DNA from: Clostridium gelidum
GTDB taxonomy: Bacteria; Bacillota; Clostridia; Clostridiales; Clostridiaceae
Direction of reading: 5' to 3'
Length of the DNA: 64,000 bases
NCBI RefSeq assembly: GCF_019977655.1
Contig: NZ_AP024849.1
Coordinates: 3,505,001 to 3,569,000, forward strand
Shown piece by piece: positions 43,282 through 52,553 of this stretch. The notes under the pieces are model-generated. The model did no database searches. It had not been told where the DNA came from and worked only from the letters and a program-made list of their open reading frames with translations. A program made the translations under genes and the position numbers. Position 1 is the first letter of the stretch. Every line of letters begins with the position of its first letter.

Positions 43282-44952
43282 ATGAGAAGTGATGTAATAA
43301 CAAAAGGATCTAAGAGTGCACCTCAACGTTCATTACTAAGTGCATTAGGTTTAACAAAAGAAGAAATTGAAAGACCTCTTATAGGTATCGTTAGTTCACA
43401 AAATGATATCGTACCAGGTCATATGAATTTAGATAAAATTGTAGAAGCTGTAAAGATGGGTGTTTCTATGGCTGGTGGTACTCCTATTGTATTCCCTGCA
43501 ATTGCTGTTTGCGATGGAATTGCGATGGGTCATGTAGGAATGAAGTATTCACTAGCTACAAGAGAGTTAATTGCAGATTCCACAGAATCTATGGCACTAG
43601 CCCATGCTTTTGACGCTTTAGTAATGGTACCTAACTGTGATAAAAATGTACCAGGACTTTTAATGGCAGCTGCAAGAGTTAATATTCCTACTATATTTGT
43701 AAGCGGTGGACCAATGCTTGCTGGAAAAGTTGATGGATGTAAAACAAGCCTTTCAAGTATGTTTGAGGCTGTTGGTGCTTTTAATGCAGGAAAAATCACA
43801 GAAGAAAAGTTAGATGAATATGAAAATAAAGCATGTCCTACTTGTGGTTCTTGTTCTGGAATGTATACAGCAAATAGCATGAACTGTTTAACAGAAGTTC
43901 TTGGTATGGGACTTCAAGGAAATGGAACAATTCCTGCTGTTTATTCTGAGAGAATTAAGCTTGCAAAACATGCTGGTATGAAGATTATGGAGTTACTTGA
44001 GAAAAATATAAAACCAAGAGATATTATGACAGAAGCTGCATTTATGAATGCATTAACTATGGATATGGCTCTTGGATGTAGTACAAACAGTATGTTACAT
44101 CTTCCTGCAATTGCAAATGAAGTTGGTTTTGATTTAAATGTAGATATTGCAAATGGAATTAGTGCTAAAACACCAAACCTCTGCCACCTTGCACCTGCAG
44201 GACATACTTATATGGAAGATTTATATGAAGCTGGTGGTATTTATGCTGTTATGAACGAAATAAATAAACTAGGCTTATTAAATACTGATTTAATAACATG
44301 TACAGGAAAAACTATTGCTGAAAACATAAAAGGTTGCGTAAATAAAAATCCTGAAGTTATAAGACCTGTTGAAAACCCATATAGTCAAACTGGTGGTATA
44401 GCTGTTCTTAAAGGTAATCTTGCACCAGACTCATGCGTTGTAAAACGTTCTGCAGTTGCACCTGAAATGTTAAAACACGAAGGTCCAGCAAGAGTATTTA
44501 ATTGTGAAGAAGACGCTTTAGATGCCATTAATACTGGAAAAATTGTTGCAGGTGATGTTGTAGTTATCCGTTACGAAGGGCCTAAGGGCGGACCTGGTAT
44601 GAGAGAAATGCTTAACCCAACATCAGCAATTATGGGAAGAGGTTTAGGTAGCAGTGTTGCACTTATAACAGATGGACGTTTTAGTGGTGCAAGTAGAGGT
44701 GCTTCAATTGGACATGTATCTCCTGAAGCTGCAGTTGGTGGTAACATTGCTTTAGTTTACGATGGAGATATTATTCAAATTGATATTAATGCTAATACTA
44801 TTAACTTTGTAGTTAGTGATGAAGAATTAGCAAAAAGAAAAGCAAATTGGAAACCAAGAAAACCTGAAATTACAACTGGTTATCTTGCAAGATATGCTGC
44901 CCTCGTAACATCTGGTAACAGAGGTGCTATTTTAGAAATTCCTAAATTCTAA
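43282..44952 (+). CDS. ilvD: Dihydroxy-acid dehydratase
   Basis: Iron-sulfur dehydratase, the third step of valine and isoleucine synthesis (2,3-dihydroxy-acid to 2-oxoacid). The 556 residues have the cluster cysteines in NCDKNVPG and ACPTCGSCSGMYTANSMNCL, plus the C-terminal GRFSGASRGASIGHVSPEAA. GAGGAG precedes the ATG. Its association with a FadR-type regulator rather than other ilv genes raises the alternative of a sugar-acid dehydratase of the same family. The length and motifs favour IlvD. Confidence 0.9.
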   Translation: MRSDVITKGSKSAPQRSLLSALGLTKEEIERPLIGIVSSQNDIVPGHMNLDKIVEAVKMGVSMAGGTPIVFPAIAVCDGIAMGHVGMKYSLATRELIADSTESMALAHAFDALVMVPNCDKNVPGLLMAAARVNIPTIFVSGGPMLAGKVDGCKTSLSSMFEAVGAFNAGKITEEKLDEYENKACPTCGSCSGMYTANSMNCLTEVLGMGLQGNGTIPAVYSERIKLAKHAGMKIMELLEKNIKPRDIMTEAAFMNALTMDMALGCSTNSMLHLPAIANEVGFDLNVDIANGISAKTPNLCHLAPAGHTYMEDLYEAGGIYAVMNEINKLGLLNTDLITCTGKTIAENIKGCVNKNPEVIRPVENPYSQTGGIAVLKGNLAPDSCVVKRSAVAPEMLKHEGPARVFNCEEDALDAINTGKIVAGDVVVIRYEGPKGGPGMREMLNPTSAIMGRGLGSSVALITDGRFSGASRGASIGHVSPEAAVGGNIALVYDGDIIQIDINANTINFVVSDEELAKRKANWKPRKPEITTGYLARYAALVTSGNRGAILEIPKF

Positions 44953-44973
44953 TCTCTAGCTATTTTTCATATT

Positions 44974-45204
44974 AGGCACATGAAAATAAATAACAAGTCC
45001 AAAGTTGCCATGAATATTTTTCATCAGGCAAGGAAGTAAAGTACCATCATAGTGGGCCTATTATGGTATTTTACTGACGTGAGCAGTGAACCCAAATCTA
45101 TGATTTGGTGTGAATCGCTTACTCAGTGAGCGCATGCGAATCGAGCTTCCCATGATGGAAAATAGGTTGGCAAATGGACTTGTTATTTTTTTGATTGTGC
45201 CTTA
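44974..45204. repeat. Palindromic repeat family 1, longest copy
   Basis: The same ends and outer 60 bases as the copy at 9427-9588 (AGGCACATGAAAATAAATAAC ... GACTTGTTATTTTTTTGATT). About 70 extra bases in the middle form their own weak palindrome (GTGAGCAGTGAACCC ... CGCTTACTCAGTGAGCGCA). It is downstream of ilvD and convergent with the CheY-like gene. Confidence 0.85.
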
Positions 45205-45215
45205 AATTAATAGTA

Positions 45216-45256
45216 AAAGGTACTAGAAAGTTTTTCTTTAACTTTCTAGTACCTTT
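45216..45256. terminator. Bidirectional terminator after ilvD
   Basis: Perfect 15-bp arms AAAGGTACTAGAAAG and CTTTCTAGTACCTTT. The position suits ilvD on plus and the CheY-like gene on minus. Confidence 0.85.
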
Positions 45257-45447
45257 ATTATTTCTCATGATTTTTTGATATATATGTATAAATTTTAATT
45301 AGGAAATGTGCCCTATTTTTGTGTTTTACAAATAACTGTCTCTTTTATAGGATCCATTTTAATTCTCATACTAGTTTTTTAACTAAAGTATCAATCTTTG
45401 ATAATAATTCCATTACTATATATAGTATTTTTAACCAAACTTATAAT

Positions 45448-45831
45448 TTATTCTACAAATACCTTATCTACCAGATTAATCAATTCTTCCTTAATTAAAT
45501 CCTTTTTCATAAAATAAGTAGCCCCAAGTGCCTCACAAACACCTAGCTCATTAGAAAAATTATTCTTACCACCATCCGAAAGAACTATTATTCTTAAATC
45601 TTCATTCTCTTTTCGTAATTCTACCACAAGTTCTAACCCAGTTTTTTGAGGCATATATACATCAGTAATTACTAAATCAATATTACCTAATTTTTTATAT
45701 GCCTCAATTCCTTCTTCACCATCACAAGCTTCAACTACGTTATAATTTGCTTCTTCTAAAAGACCCCTTATAAAACTTCTGATACTTGCAGAATCATCTG
45801 TTACTAGTATGTTTTTTTTCCCCTCATTCAT
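45448..45831 (-). CDS. CheY-like single-domain response regulator
   Basis: A 127-residue receiver domain with no output domain: acidic pair TDDS (11-14), phospho-acceptor D57 in VITDVYMP, and a lysine in YFMKKDL. The frame is open to 45879, but AAGGAGG is placed just before the ATG at 45831, so the start is there. No kinase is adjacent. The partner could be a chemotaxis or hybrid kinase elsewhere. Confidence 0.88.
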   Translation of the reverse strand: MNEGKKNILVTDDSASIRSFIRGLLEEANYNVVEACDGEEGIEAYKKLGNIDLVITDVYMPQKTGLELVVELRKENEDLRIIVLSDGGKNNFSNELGVCEALGATYFMKKDLIKEELINLVDKVFVE

Positions 45832-46145
45832 TATTTTTAGCCTCCTTTTTTTAACCATATATCCATAAATTATAACCAAATAAATTATTATTTACTATAA
45901 TATTACTATACCACTACCCATTTCAAATTTCAACTTTTACCAACATATTTCAATATTTCCACATGGCATTTATATTTATTTTTTACTTTAATTAAATAGC
46001 AAATTAATCATTTTGTGAAAATAACCCATTAAGACTTATTCGTGGGAACTTGCTTCTTCCTTTTGAATATTTAAATCTAAGTATAGCAAATTTAACTTTT
46101 ATGAATATATTATTTTATAATTAATTAATATGGAGCCAAATATAA

Positions 46146-46709
46146 ATGCTAGATTTAAATGATGATTATTTTGAAGACGATATTGAATTTGAAAAATATG
46201 AAACTTCCCCTCCTCCTTTTGAATCTTTTCAAAGACAAAGACCACCTCTTTTGCCTATGCCAGGACCAGGTGGTAATCTTCCACCAATAGGTAATTATCC
46301 ACCTAATTTTAATTTCCCTGCTGAAAAAGACTTTAATCCACCTGCTTTTAATTTTCCAGGCGGAACGTTTACTCCACCTGGAGCACCTAAATCTGCGCCT
46401 CCAAATTATATTCCAAGCAAAAACTCTGCTGGAGTTCAAAGTTTTAGTACAGGAGGTGGAGGTATACAAACTACAGCTGTTAGTTCAAATTCTATCCGTT
46501 TTTGTCTTTATAAATACACATATATTTGGCAACGAAATGGTAGAAGCTATTGGACATTCTTATTAAATGTTGACAGACGTTCTATATCTGGCTTTAGATG
46601 GACTGGTCGACAATGGGTTTATTTCGGAATAGATTTGCGACAAGTTGATGCTTTTGTATGCTATCGTTCTGCTTCTGAAAATGATTGTGAAGATTGCAAC
46701 AGCAACTAA
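46146..46709 (+). CDS. Proline-rich protein with a C-terminal aromatic domain, unknown
   Basis: A 187-residue protein in two parts. Residues 1-105 are acidic then Pro/Phe/Gly/Asn-rich (LPPIGNYPPNFNFPAEKDFN), probably extended. Residues 115-175 form a compact Trp/Tyr/Arg-rich segment (FCLYKYTYIWQRNGRSYWTF, WTGRQWVYFGIDL) ending with cysteines. There is no signal peptide. The build resembles spore-coat-type proteins of clostridia, but that is only a guess. The ATG has GGAG ten bases upstream, and a terminator follows. Confidence 0.65.
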   Translation: MLDLNDDYFEDDIEFEKYETSPPPFESFQRQRPPLLPMPGPGGNLPPIGNYPPNFNFPAEKDFNPPAFNFPGGTFTPPGAPKSAPPNYIPSKNSAGVQSFSTGGGGIQTTAVSSNSIRFCLYKYTYIWQRNGRSYWTFLLNVDRRSISGFRWTGRQWVYFGIDLRQVDAFVCYRSASENDCEDCNSN

Positions 46710-46729
46710 TATTTTGTTTCATTAAAAAG

Positions 46730-46764
46730 AGAATCTTTTGTCTTAATCCATGACAAAAGATTCT
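46730..46764 (+). terminator. Terminator of the proline-rich protein gene
   Basis: Perfect 13-bp arms AGAATCTTTTGTC and GACAAAAGATTCT followed by ATTTTAATTT. Confidence 0.85.
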
Positions 46765-46904
46765 ATTTTAATTTAGTACATTAAATATAAAGTTTTTAAA
46801 GTACTCATTTATTTTCTTCTTCCGTTTTTTATCTTATTTATAGTAATAATATTTATCAATACGTTAATACTAAAGTTAAGAATTTCAATTAAGAGGTGTA
46901 TATT

Positions 46905-47555
46905 ATGAAAAAGTTACTTTATATAACAGTAAACTCAAAACCCGAAGAATTATCAGCAAGTAAAACAATTGGAAGAGAACTCGTAAATAAATTTTTAAAA
47001 AATCATAATGATTTTGAACTTAAAGAATTAGATTTATATAAGTGTCATATCCCAAGACTAGAATATCAATATTTTGAGAAACGAAATTGTATGATAGAAA
47101 AAGATGACTTTAATAAGCTAAATGAGAAACAAAAAGAGGAAGTACATAAAATGGTCAAACTAGCGGACCAGTTTAAAGAAGCAGATTTATATGTAATTGC
47201 AGCTCCTATGTGGAGTCTGTCTTTTCCTTCGCCCTTGAAGGAATATATTGATTGCATTGTAATGGAAGGAAAAACCATACATATAGAACAAAATACAGTT
47301 GAAGGGTTACTAACTGATAAGCCAAGAGGTATGATATATATCCAGTCCTCTGGAGCCCCTATTCCATGGTTCTTAAAAATAGTAATGAATAAAGGATTGA
47401 ATTATGTACATGATATAATGAAATTTATTGGAATAAAACGATTTGAAGAATTATTAGTAGATGGAACTGGTTCTACTGAAGAAGAAAAAACAAAGGCAAT
47501 ACAAGAAGCTATGGGGAAAATTGATTATGTAATTGAAGAAGTATGGAAATGGTAG
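46905..47555 (+). CDS. FMN-dependent NADH-azoreductase-like flavodoxin-fold protein
   Basis: A 216-residue NAD(P)H/quinone reductase-fold protein. The phosphate-binding start KKLLYITVNSKPEELSASKT and the flavin-loop APMWSLSFPSPLKEYIDCI match the AzoR family. It likely reduces quinones or azo compounds using NADH and FMN. The open frame begins at a GTG (46896) inside the AAGAGGTG ribosome site, so I use the ATG at 46905. Confidence 0.85.
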   Translation: MKKLLYITVNSKPEELSASKTIGRELVNKFLKNHNDFELKELDLYKCHIPRLEYQYFEKRNCMIEKDDFNKLNEKQKEEVHKMVKLADQFKEADLYVIAAPMWSLSFPSPLKEYIDCIVMEGKTIHIEQNTVEGLLTDKPRGMIYIQSSGAPIPWFLKIVMNKGLNYVHDIMKFIGIKRFEELLVDGTGSTEEEKTKAIQEAMGKIDYVIEEVWKW

Positions 47556-47620
47556 CACAAACAATAAATTTTTAATAATACAGTACTTAATATTAATTAT
47601 TTCCAATATTGCTTTAAACA

Positions 47621-47664
47621 TAATTATACATGCACCAAGAATTAACTTAGTGCATGTATAATTA
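47621..47664. terminator. Terminator between convergent azoreductase and SASP genes
   Basis: 15-bp arms TAATTATACATGCAC and GTGCATGTATAATTA, perfect, with T-rich right flank. Confidence 0.8.
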
Positions 47665-47672
47665 GTTATCTT

Positions 47673-47879
47673 TTAGAGTCCTTTTTCGTAGCTTTCTACC
47701 ATTCTCTTTACCATTTCCCCACCAACGCTTCCATTTTGCCTTGAAGAAAGGTTTCCTTTATCTGTGCCTTCATAGTTTTGTAAGCCAATTGATGAAGCAA
47801 CCTCAGTTTTAAATTTGTTTAACCCTTGTCTTGCTTCTGGTATTAAAGTTCTGTTACTTCCACTGTTATTTGAGCCCAT
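47673..47879 (-). CDS. Alpha/beta-type small acid-soluble spore protein
   Basis: A 68-residue SASP that coats and protects spore DNA. Signature segments are ARQGLNKFKTEVASSIGL near residues 16-33 and GNLSSRQNGSVGGEMVKRMV near 42-61. The germination-protease site lies in KTEVASS. AGGAGG is upstream. It is expected to be expressed in the forespore under sigma G; the promoter was not resolved. Confidence 0.95.
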   Translation of the reverse strand: MGSNNSGSNRTLIPEARQGLNKFKTEVASSIGLQNYEGTDKGNLSSRQNGSVGGEMVKRMVESYEKGL

Positions 47880-48147
47880 ATCTATCTACCTCCTCTAATT
47901 ATAAATTTGTTGGCAGTAATATATTAACCACTATTATAAATAATAATCTATGTAAATATTAGAATATTTAGCATCCATAAGTTTTATTAGATTACTTTAT
48001 AATACTTTTCCTTTATAAAACGATTATTCTAATATTTTATGTGAAATCCAAATATTTAATAAGTCTATCCGCTGAAACGATAATGTTGTAAATAAATCTT
48101 ATATGTTTTAATTTAGTTACTGGTGAACTGATTAAAATTAGAACTAT

Positions 48148-48333
48148 TTACTCTCCCATAATATTTGAAGAATTTAGGTTTACATTTTTCACATTTATTT
48201 GGTCTTTGTTCATTTTTTCATCATTTTCCTTTTCTATTTCTTCCCCTGCATAATGAAAATTTTGAATAGATGTAGTTAAATCACTTCCAAGACTATTGAT
48301 ACTATTTTTTTTGTCATATGGTTTATTTTTCAT
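48148..48333 (-). CDS. Unknown 61-residue hydrophilic protein
   Basis: Not recognised. Highly charged and Asn-rich (MKNKPYDKKNSINSLGSDLT) without cysteine, signal or membrane helix. An excellent AGGAGGTG ribosome site seven bases before ATG supports translation. Its neighbour is a SASP gene on the same strand, and composition alone would suit a small spore protein, but that is speculative. Confidence 0.6.
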   Translation of the reverse strand: MKNKPYDKKNSINSLGSDLTTSIQNFHYAGEEIEKENDEKMNKDQINVKNVNLNSSNIMGE

Positions 48334-48711
48334 AGTTTCACCTCCTGTCTTTTTTTATTAAATCTATTCTTCCAAATATAACTTTAATTATTCAATCAAC
48401 TTTATATGTAAATCTTTTAATAAAGTCTTTATATTTTCTAATACTTCACCTTATTTTCACATTCTAATTCATCACAAATTTACATGAAACATGTATTTAT
48501 ATGTTTAAAATTTTTTATAAGCAGATTTATTTTTCACATATTAATACAATTCATAAGTGTAATACCTAATATAAAAATGGTGACATTAAGAATAAAGATC
48601 TGTTGGTACAAAACACTTTTACTTCTAATTTTTAAATACCTTTATATTATGACTTTTTCTGCATTACTATTTCTTCATAAATAGCAAATTTAATAATTGC
48701 CCAATTTCTTT

Positions 48712-48776
48712 AATAAATAGTGAAATATAAAAGACTATGAAGTTTTAAGCTAAAACAGCTCTCTTCATAGTCTTTT
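48712..48776. repeat. 65-bp repeat with terminator hairpin, copy 1
   Basis: AATAAATAGTGAAATATAAA followed by a hairpin AAAAGACTATGAAG/CTTCATAGTCTTTT with loop TTTTAAGCTAAAACAGCTCT. A nearly identical copy in the same orientation lies at 50139-50204, so the two flank the phospholipase D-like gene. Confidence 0.8.
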
Positions 48777-48836
48777 CAAATTTGTCCTTTGCTTATTTTT
48801 TAATAAATCACTTCAAAGAAAATAACAAATCAAATA

Positions 48837-49898
48837 TTAAAAATTAAAATATCTATTTCTTAAGTCTTTTATAACTTCTAAATTAGTACTATAAGTAGCA
48901 CCTTCACCTCTTGTATCTTTTGAGTTTTCGTCATATTCTCCAGCAAAAGATAATAAATTAAAACTTGTCTCAAGATAATAACTTTCATCACAGATTAATA
49001 ATTTGTTGTGTGAATTCACTTTTTTAATTGTAAATTTATCTCCATAAATATCAAATTTCTCTTTTAATTTTTGTGCTATTCTATCACTGTTTGTATTTTT
49101 ATTATCCATTTTAGAATTATAACTATTTTCCTCTATTCCATAAGCTATTTTAATAGATGTGCCTCTTGTAAGTAAGCTTTCCATTTTGCTTATCAACTCA
49201 TTATTTACTACATAGTTATTCATCCATGGACTTGCAATGTTAAATTCATATTTAGCATCTGAAAATGCTTTTATAAATTTATCCCGTATTTCTTTATCTT
49301 GCAAATGATATTCTTCATATTTATTAGAGATTTCACTTAATGTGCCAGATATTTCTTTATTATAAGGTTCTATATCTTTTATTACATATACATTATCTTC
49401 ATAACTTATATATAAATTACATATTTCTTCAACATTAAATTGATTTACTTTATATGTTTTTTCTATAAATATTTCATTGCTATCTAATTTGCTTATAACA
49501 TTTTCTATTTTTATTACACTTTCTTTATCCATTAACATCAAAGTGTTAATTGCCTTAATACTTAAATTAATGTTTGTATATTTCAGAAATCTCTGTGATA
49601 AACTACTTTTCTTACAATTAATTGCAGAAGTCAAATCACTTGATTTTATTAAACAATAATCCATATCTTTTAATTCATCCTCATACTTTTCAAACTCATC
49701 TTTTTTAGACTTCAATTCTTCATATTGTTTTCTTACTGATTCTAATGTTAAATTTTCTTTTTTATTATCATCTATTCTTTTATTTAGCAATCTATAATTA
49801 AACAAATCTTTAATATGTTCTATTTTATTTTTAAATAAATCTTTCAAAGATTTTGTATCTAATTTCTCATTCTTAGAATATTTAATATTATTTTTCAC
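48837..49898 (-). CDS. Phospholipase D-like domain protein
   Basis: A 353-residue protein. The N-terminal half is Lys/Glu-rich and helical. The C-terminal half has a PLD-type fold with FNIASPWMNNYVVN (about 211-224) and the catalytic-type motif HNKLLICDESYYLETSFN near 300-317, which corresponds to HxK(x4)D(x6)GSxN with Glu-Thr-Ser replacing Gly-Ser. Only one HKD motif is visible, so a dimer would be needed, as in Nuc-type nucleases. The substrate may be nucleic acid or lipid. It is flanked by direct 65-bp repeats. Confidence 0.65.
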   Translation of the reverse strand: MKNNIKYSKNEKLDTKSLKDLFKNKIEHIKDLFNYRLLNKRIDDNKKENLTLESVRKQYEELKSKKDEFEKYEDELKDMDYCLIKSSDLTSAINCKKSSLSQRFLKYTNINLSIKAINTLMLMDKESVIKIENVISKLDSNEIFIEKTYKVNQFNVEEICNLYISYEDNVYVIKDIEPYNKEISGTLSEISNKYEEYHLQDKEIRDKFIKAFSDAKYEFNIASPWMNNYVVNNELISKMESLLTRGTSIKIAYGIEENSYNSKMDNKNTNSDRIAQKLKEKFDIYGDKFTIKKVNSHNKLLICDESYYLETSFNLLSFAGEYDENSKDTRGEGATYSTNLEVIKDLRNRYFNF

Positions 49899-50138
49899 TA
49901 AAAATCACCTCATTTCTTAACTATATATGTTGCAATTAACAATTGTGGATTAAATTTTAAATTAAGAATCATTTTTGCAACATATCTATCTTAAATTTTA
50001 ATTTTCATACATACTTTCATTATATACTATTATGTAAAATCTTAAAATATCTATTATCTAGAATAAATATTGTGTAGAATATTTATTTATAAGACTTCCA
50101 TTTTCTTGATTTGGAAATAATACTTGCTCAATTCCTGA

Positions 50139-50204
50139 AATAAATAGTGAAATATAAAAGACTATAAAGTTTTAAGCTAAAATAGCTCTCTTCATAGTCT
50201 TTTA
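50139..50204. repeat. 65-bp repeat with terminator hairpin, copy 2
   Basis: Nearly identical to 48712-48776, with three substitutions seen in the stem-loop (for example ACTATAAAG for ACTATGAAG). Similarity continues weakly downstream to CCTTTACTTCTTTTTGAATA. It is immediately followed by a family 1 repeat end. Confidence 0.8.
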
Positions 50205-50231
50205 AAACTTTTCCTTTACTTCTTTTTGAAT

Positions 50232-50342
50232 AAGGCATATGAAAGAAAATAATAAGTCCAAAATTCGATGTATATTTTGTGTCCGGCGCGGAATTATGTT
50301 TACCTCATAGCAAAATGTGCTGAAACATGAGTGACATTTTAT
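50232..50342. repeat. Half copy of palindromic repeat family 1
   Basis: Begins AAGGCATATGAAAGAAAATAA and AAGTCC, then keeps GATGTATATTTTG, TACCTCATAG and a GTGCTGAAAC block like other copies. The opposite end is missing. It lies just downstream of the flagellin-like gene on the minus strand. Confidence 0.6.
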
Positions 50343-50353
50343 CTATATTAATA

Positions 50354-51178
50354 TTAAAAGTATAATGCAGAAACTGCAATATACATTGCTTTCTGTTGCA
50401 ACATTTTTGAATCTTTTTCACGTGCACTTATTCCTTTTACTTTAAACAATTCGTCAATTGAACTTGTTGCTAATGAATACTCTTCTATAAAATTATGATA
50501 TATGATTGATTTTGAGTCATGTACATCTTCCATAACCTTTTGTACTGGATTTAATATTCTTTTTTCAATTATAGAAGGATTTTCCAAAAGAGTTTTTATA
50601 CTAACATTGCTGGAAAAGTGTTTATTAGGATTTGTTTTATCTGCATTACTTGGCTTAGTATTGTCCTCTTTATCAAAATCAAGTGTTATATCAATACCCT
50701 TAGACAATATAGTACTCGTTTTACCATCAGAAGCATTTAGCTTAATTACCTTATCTCCTACAATGTTGTTTTCTTCTGTTTTGTTTTGGTTCATTAGTTT
50801 GTCTAAATTATTTAATAACTCCCCTGCCTTTTTTTCAATTTCTAACTTGTCTTTTTCACTTAAATCAGATTTCTTATATTGTGTAGATAATTCTTTAAGT
50901 TGGTTTCCTACATCATTTATATTATCTAAACCTTCCTGTTTTTGTTGTAAGACTGACATTCCATTCTTAAGCTGTTGCTCTGAATTTTCAGTGTCTACTA
51001 ATTGACTCTTCATATTCCTTATTTTTTGCTTCATAATCTCTTCAGGGCTTTTGGTGGCATCTTTTTTATTAATTGTAGCAATTCTATTGTTGGTACTATG
51101 TACCTTTTGAAGCTGTTTGTTGTTACCATTTTTTATATATGGATTTTTAAAATAAGAATTTACATTTCCAATAATCAT
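50354..51178 (-). CDS. Flagellin-like helical protein, unknown
   Basis: A 274-residue protein. Residues about 50-120 (KIRNMKSQLVDTENSEQQLK, VLQQKQEGLDNINDVGNQLK) are a long helix pair with spacing like the N-terminal D0/D1 helices of flagellins: N/D-G before a Q-x-x-x-G-L-x-x-I heptad region, then SEKDKLEIEKKAGELLNNLD. A Lys/Asn-rich middle and a helical C-terminus ending LQQKAMYIAVSALYF follow. No flagellar genes adjoin it. It may be a divergent flagellin, an export chaperone or an unrelated coil. Confidence 0.5.
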   Translation of the reverse strand: MIIGNVNSYFKNPYIKNGNNKQLQKVHSTNNRIATINKKDATKSPEEIMKQKIRNMKSQLVDTENSEQQLKNGMSVLQQKQEGLDNINDVGNQLKELSTQYKKSDLSEKDKLEIEKKAGELLNNLDKLMNQNKTEENNIVGDKVIKLNASDGKTSTILSKGIDITLDFDKEDNTKPSNADKTNPNKHFSSNVSIKTLLENPSIIEKRILNPVQKVMEDVHDSKSIIYHNFIEEYSLATSSIDELFKVKGISAREKDSKMLQQKAMYIAVSALYF

Positions 51179-51282
51179 TGTTTATTTCCCCTTTCAACCA
51201 AACTCTTCAAAAAAGAATTTATATATATTATTATATTTATCGCAATTAATGGTAAAAACTTTAGTTTATGGATATAACTAGT

Positions 51283-51319
51283 TAAAGCAAACCCTTTAAC
51301 AATCAAAAAGTTTGCTTTA
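51283..51319. terminator. Hairpin downstream of the HD-GYP gene
   Basis: 10-bp arms TAAAGCAAAC and GTTTGCTTTA with A/T-rich flanks, 155 bases past the HD-GYP stop. Confidence 0.6.
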
Positions 51320-51473
51320 TTCGATTTAAGCTAATCCAATTAATACATTATCTATTTCATACGTAAAAAGAGTTACATCCTTATTAATTACTTTCCCATA
51401 ATTTGAAGTATTGTAGTTTACAGCTGATATTCTGCATACACACTGACGATCATATTTTTTCACGAGCCTAACC

Positions 51474-52553
51474 CTAACAACCTTTAAATCTTTCCATAAT
51501 TTCAATAAATTTACCCTCTCTTTTTATAAAAGCATCAACAATATCAGGGTCAAAATGAGTTCCACGGCTCTCTAGAATGATGTTTTTAGCTTCATCATGA
51601 GTAAATGCCTCCTTATAAACCCTTTTACTTATAAGTGCATCATACACATCACTAAGCGCCATAAGTCGACCGGATATTGGGATTTCTTCCTTTGACAAGC
51701 CCATTGGATATCCAGAGCCATCCCATTTTTCATGATGGGTTAATGCAATTTCCTTAGCTAAGGTCAAGAATGATTCTTCTCCTAATTCTTTTATACCCAC
51801 CATTAACGATTCTTCTCCATAAGTTGTGTGCTTTTTCATTTCATCAAATTCTTCTGCCGTCAACTTCCCAGGCTTTAGCAGAATGCTGTCTTTTACCCCT
51901 ACTTTGCCAATATCATGTAAGGGTGCTGATTTATAAAGAAGCTCAATATATTCATCCGTAAGTATATCCTTATATTTTTCATTCTTGCGTAACTCTAACG
52001 CCAGTTCTCTTATGTATTCTTGTGTTCTTTTTATATGCTCCCCAGTCTCTGGGTCTCTTGTTTCAGCTAAAGCAGCTAGGCAGTATATAGCAGCAGAATT
52101 AGTTCTTTCAATTAACTGAGTTCTTTCTTTCACCTTTTCTTCCAAAATAATATTCTGACTTTCTAGTATTAGACGGGCTTCTTCAAGCCTAAGTTGTGTC
52201 TTAACTCTAGCTTTAACTTCAACAATTTCAAAAGGCTTAGTAACATAATCAACTGCTCCTAAAGAAAAACCCTTGTTTTTCGAATCACTATCAGTAATTG
52301 CCGATAGCAAAATAACAGGTATAGTCTCCAAATTTTGGTTTTTCTTTAACTTTTTTAAAACCTCATATCCATCCATCTCTGGCATCATAATATCTAAAAG
52401 AATTAAATCAGGTTTTTGTTCTTCAATTAATTCAAGGGCCTCTAATCCGTTAATAGCAACGATTAATTCATATTCTTCATTAAGTGCCTCTACTAGAATA
52501 TCAATATTCATTTCTGTATCATCCACTATCATTATTGTTTTTTGTCTATTCAT
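51474..52553 (-). CDS. Response regulator with HD-GYP domain (cyclic di-GMP phosphodiesterase type)
   Basis: A 359-residue two-domain protein. The receiver has D11-D12 and phospho-acceptor D54 (ILLDIMMPEMDG). After a coiled linker (about 125-150), the HD-GYP domain carries HDIGKVGVKDS, HTTYGEE and HHEKWDGSGYP, the metal-binding and GYP signatures, all intact. It likely hydrolyses cyclic di-GMP or a related cyclic dinucleotide on phosphorylation. It overlaps the hybrid kinase gene by 8 bases, making them a signalling pair. Confidence 0.93.
   Translation of the reverse strand: MNRQKTIMIVDDTEMNIDILVEALNEEYELIVAINGLEALELIEEQKPDLILLDIMMPEMDGYEVLKKLKKNQNLETIPVILLSAITDSDSKNKGFSLGAVDYVTKPFEIVEVKARVKTQLRLEEARLILESQNIILEEKVKERTQLIERTNSAAIYCLAALAETRDPETGEHIKRTQEYIRELALELRKNEKYKDILTDEYIELLYKSAPLHDIGKVGVKDSILLKPGKLTAEEFDEMKKHTTYGEESLMVGIKELGEESFLTLAKEIALTHHEKWDGSGYPMGLSKEEIPISGRLMALSDVYDALISKRVYKEAFTHDEAKNIILESRGTHFDPDIVDAFIKREGKFIEIMERFKGC

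Noticed and set aside
48484..48684. 66-codon hydrophobic plus-strand frame
   Set aside because: No ribosome site before the ATG and sequence typical of translated AT-rich DNA; no supporting context.
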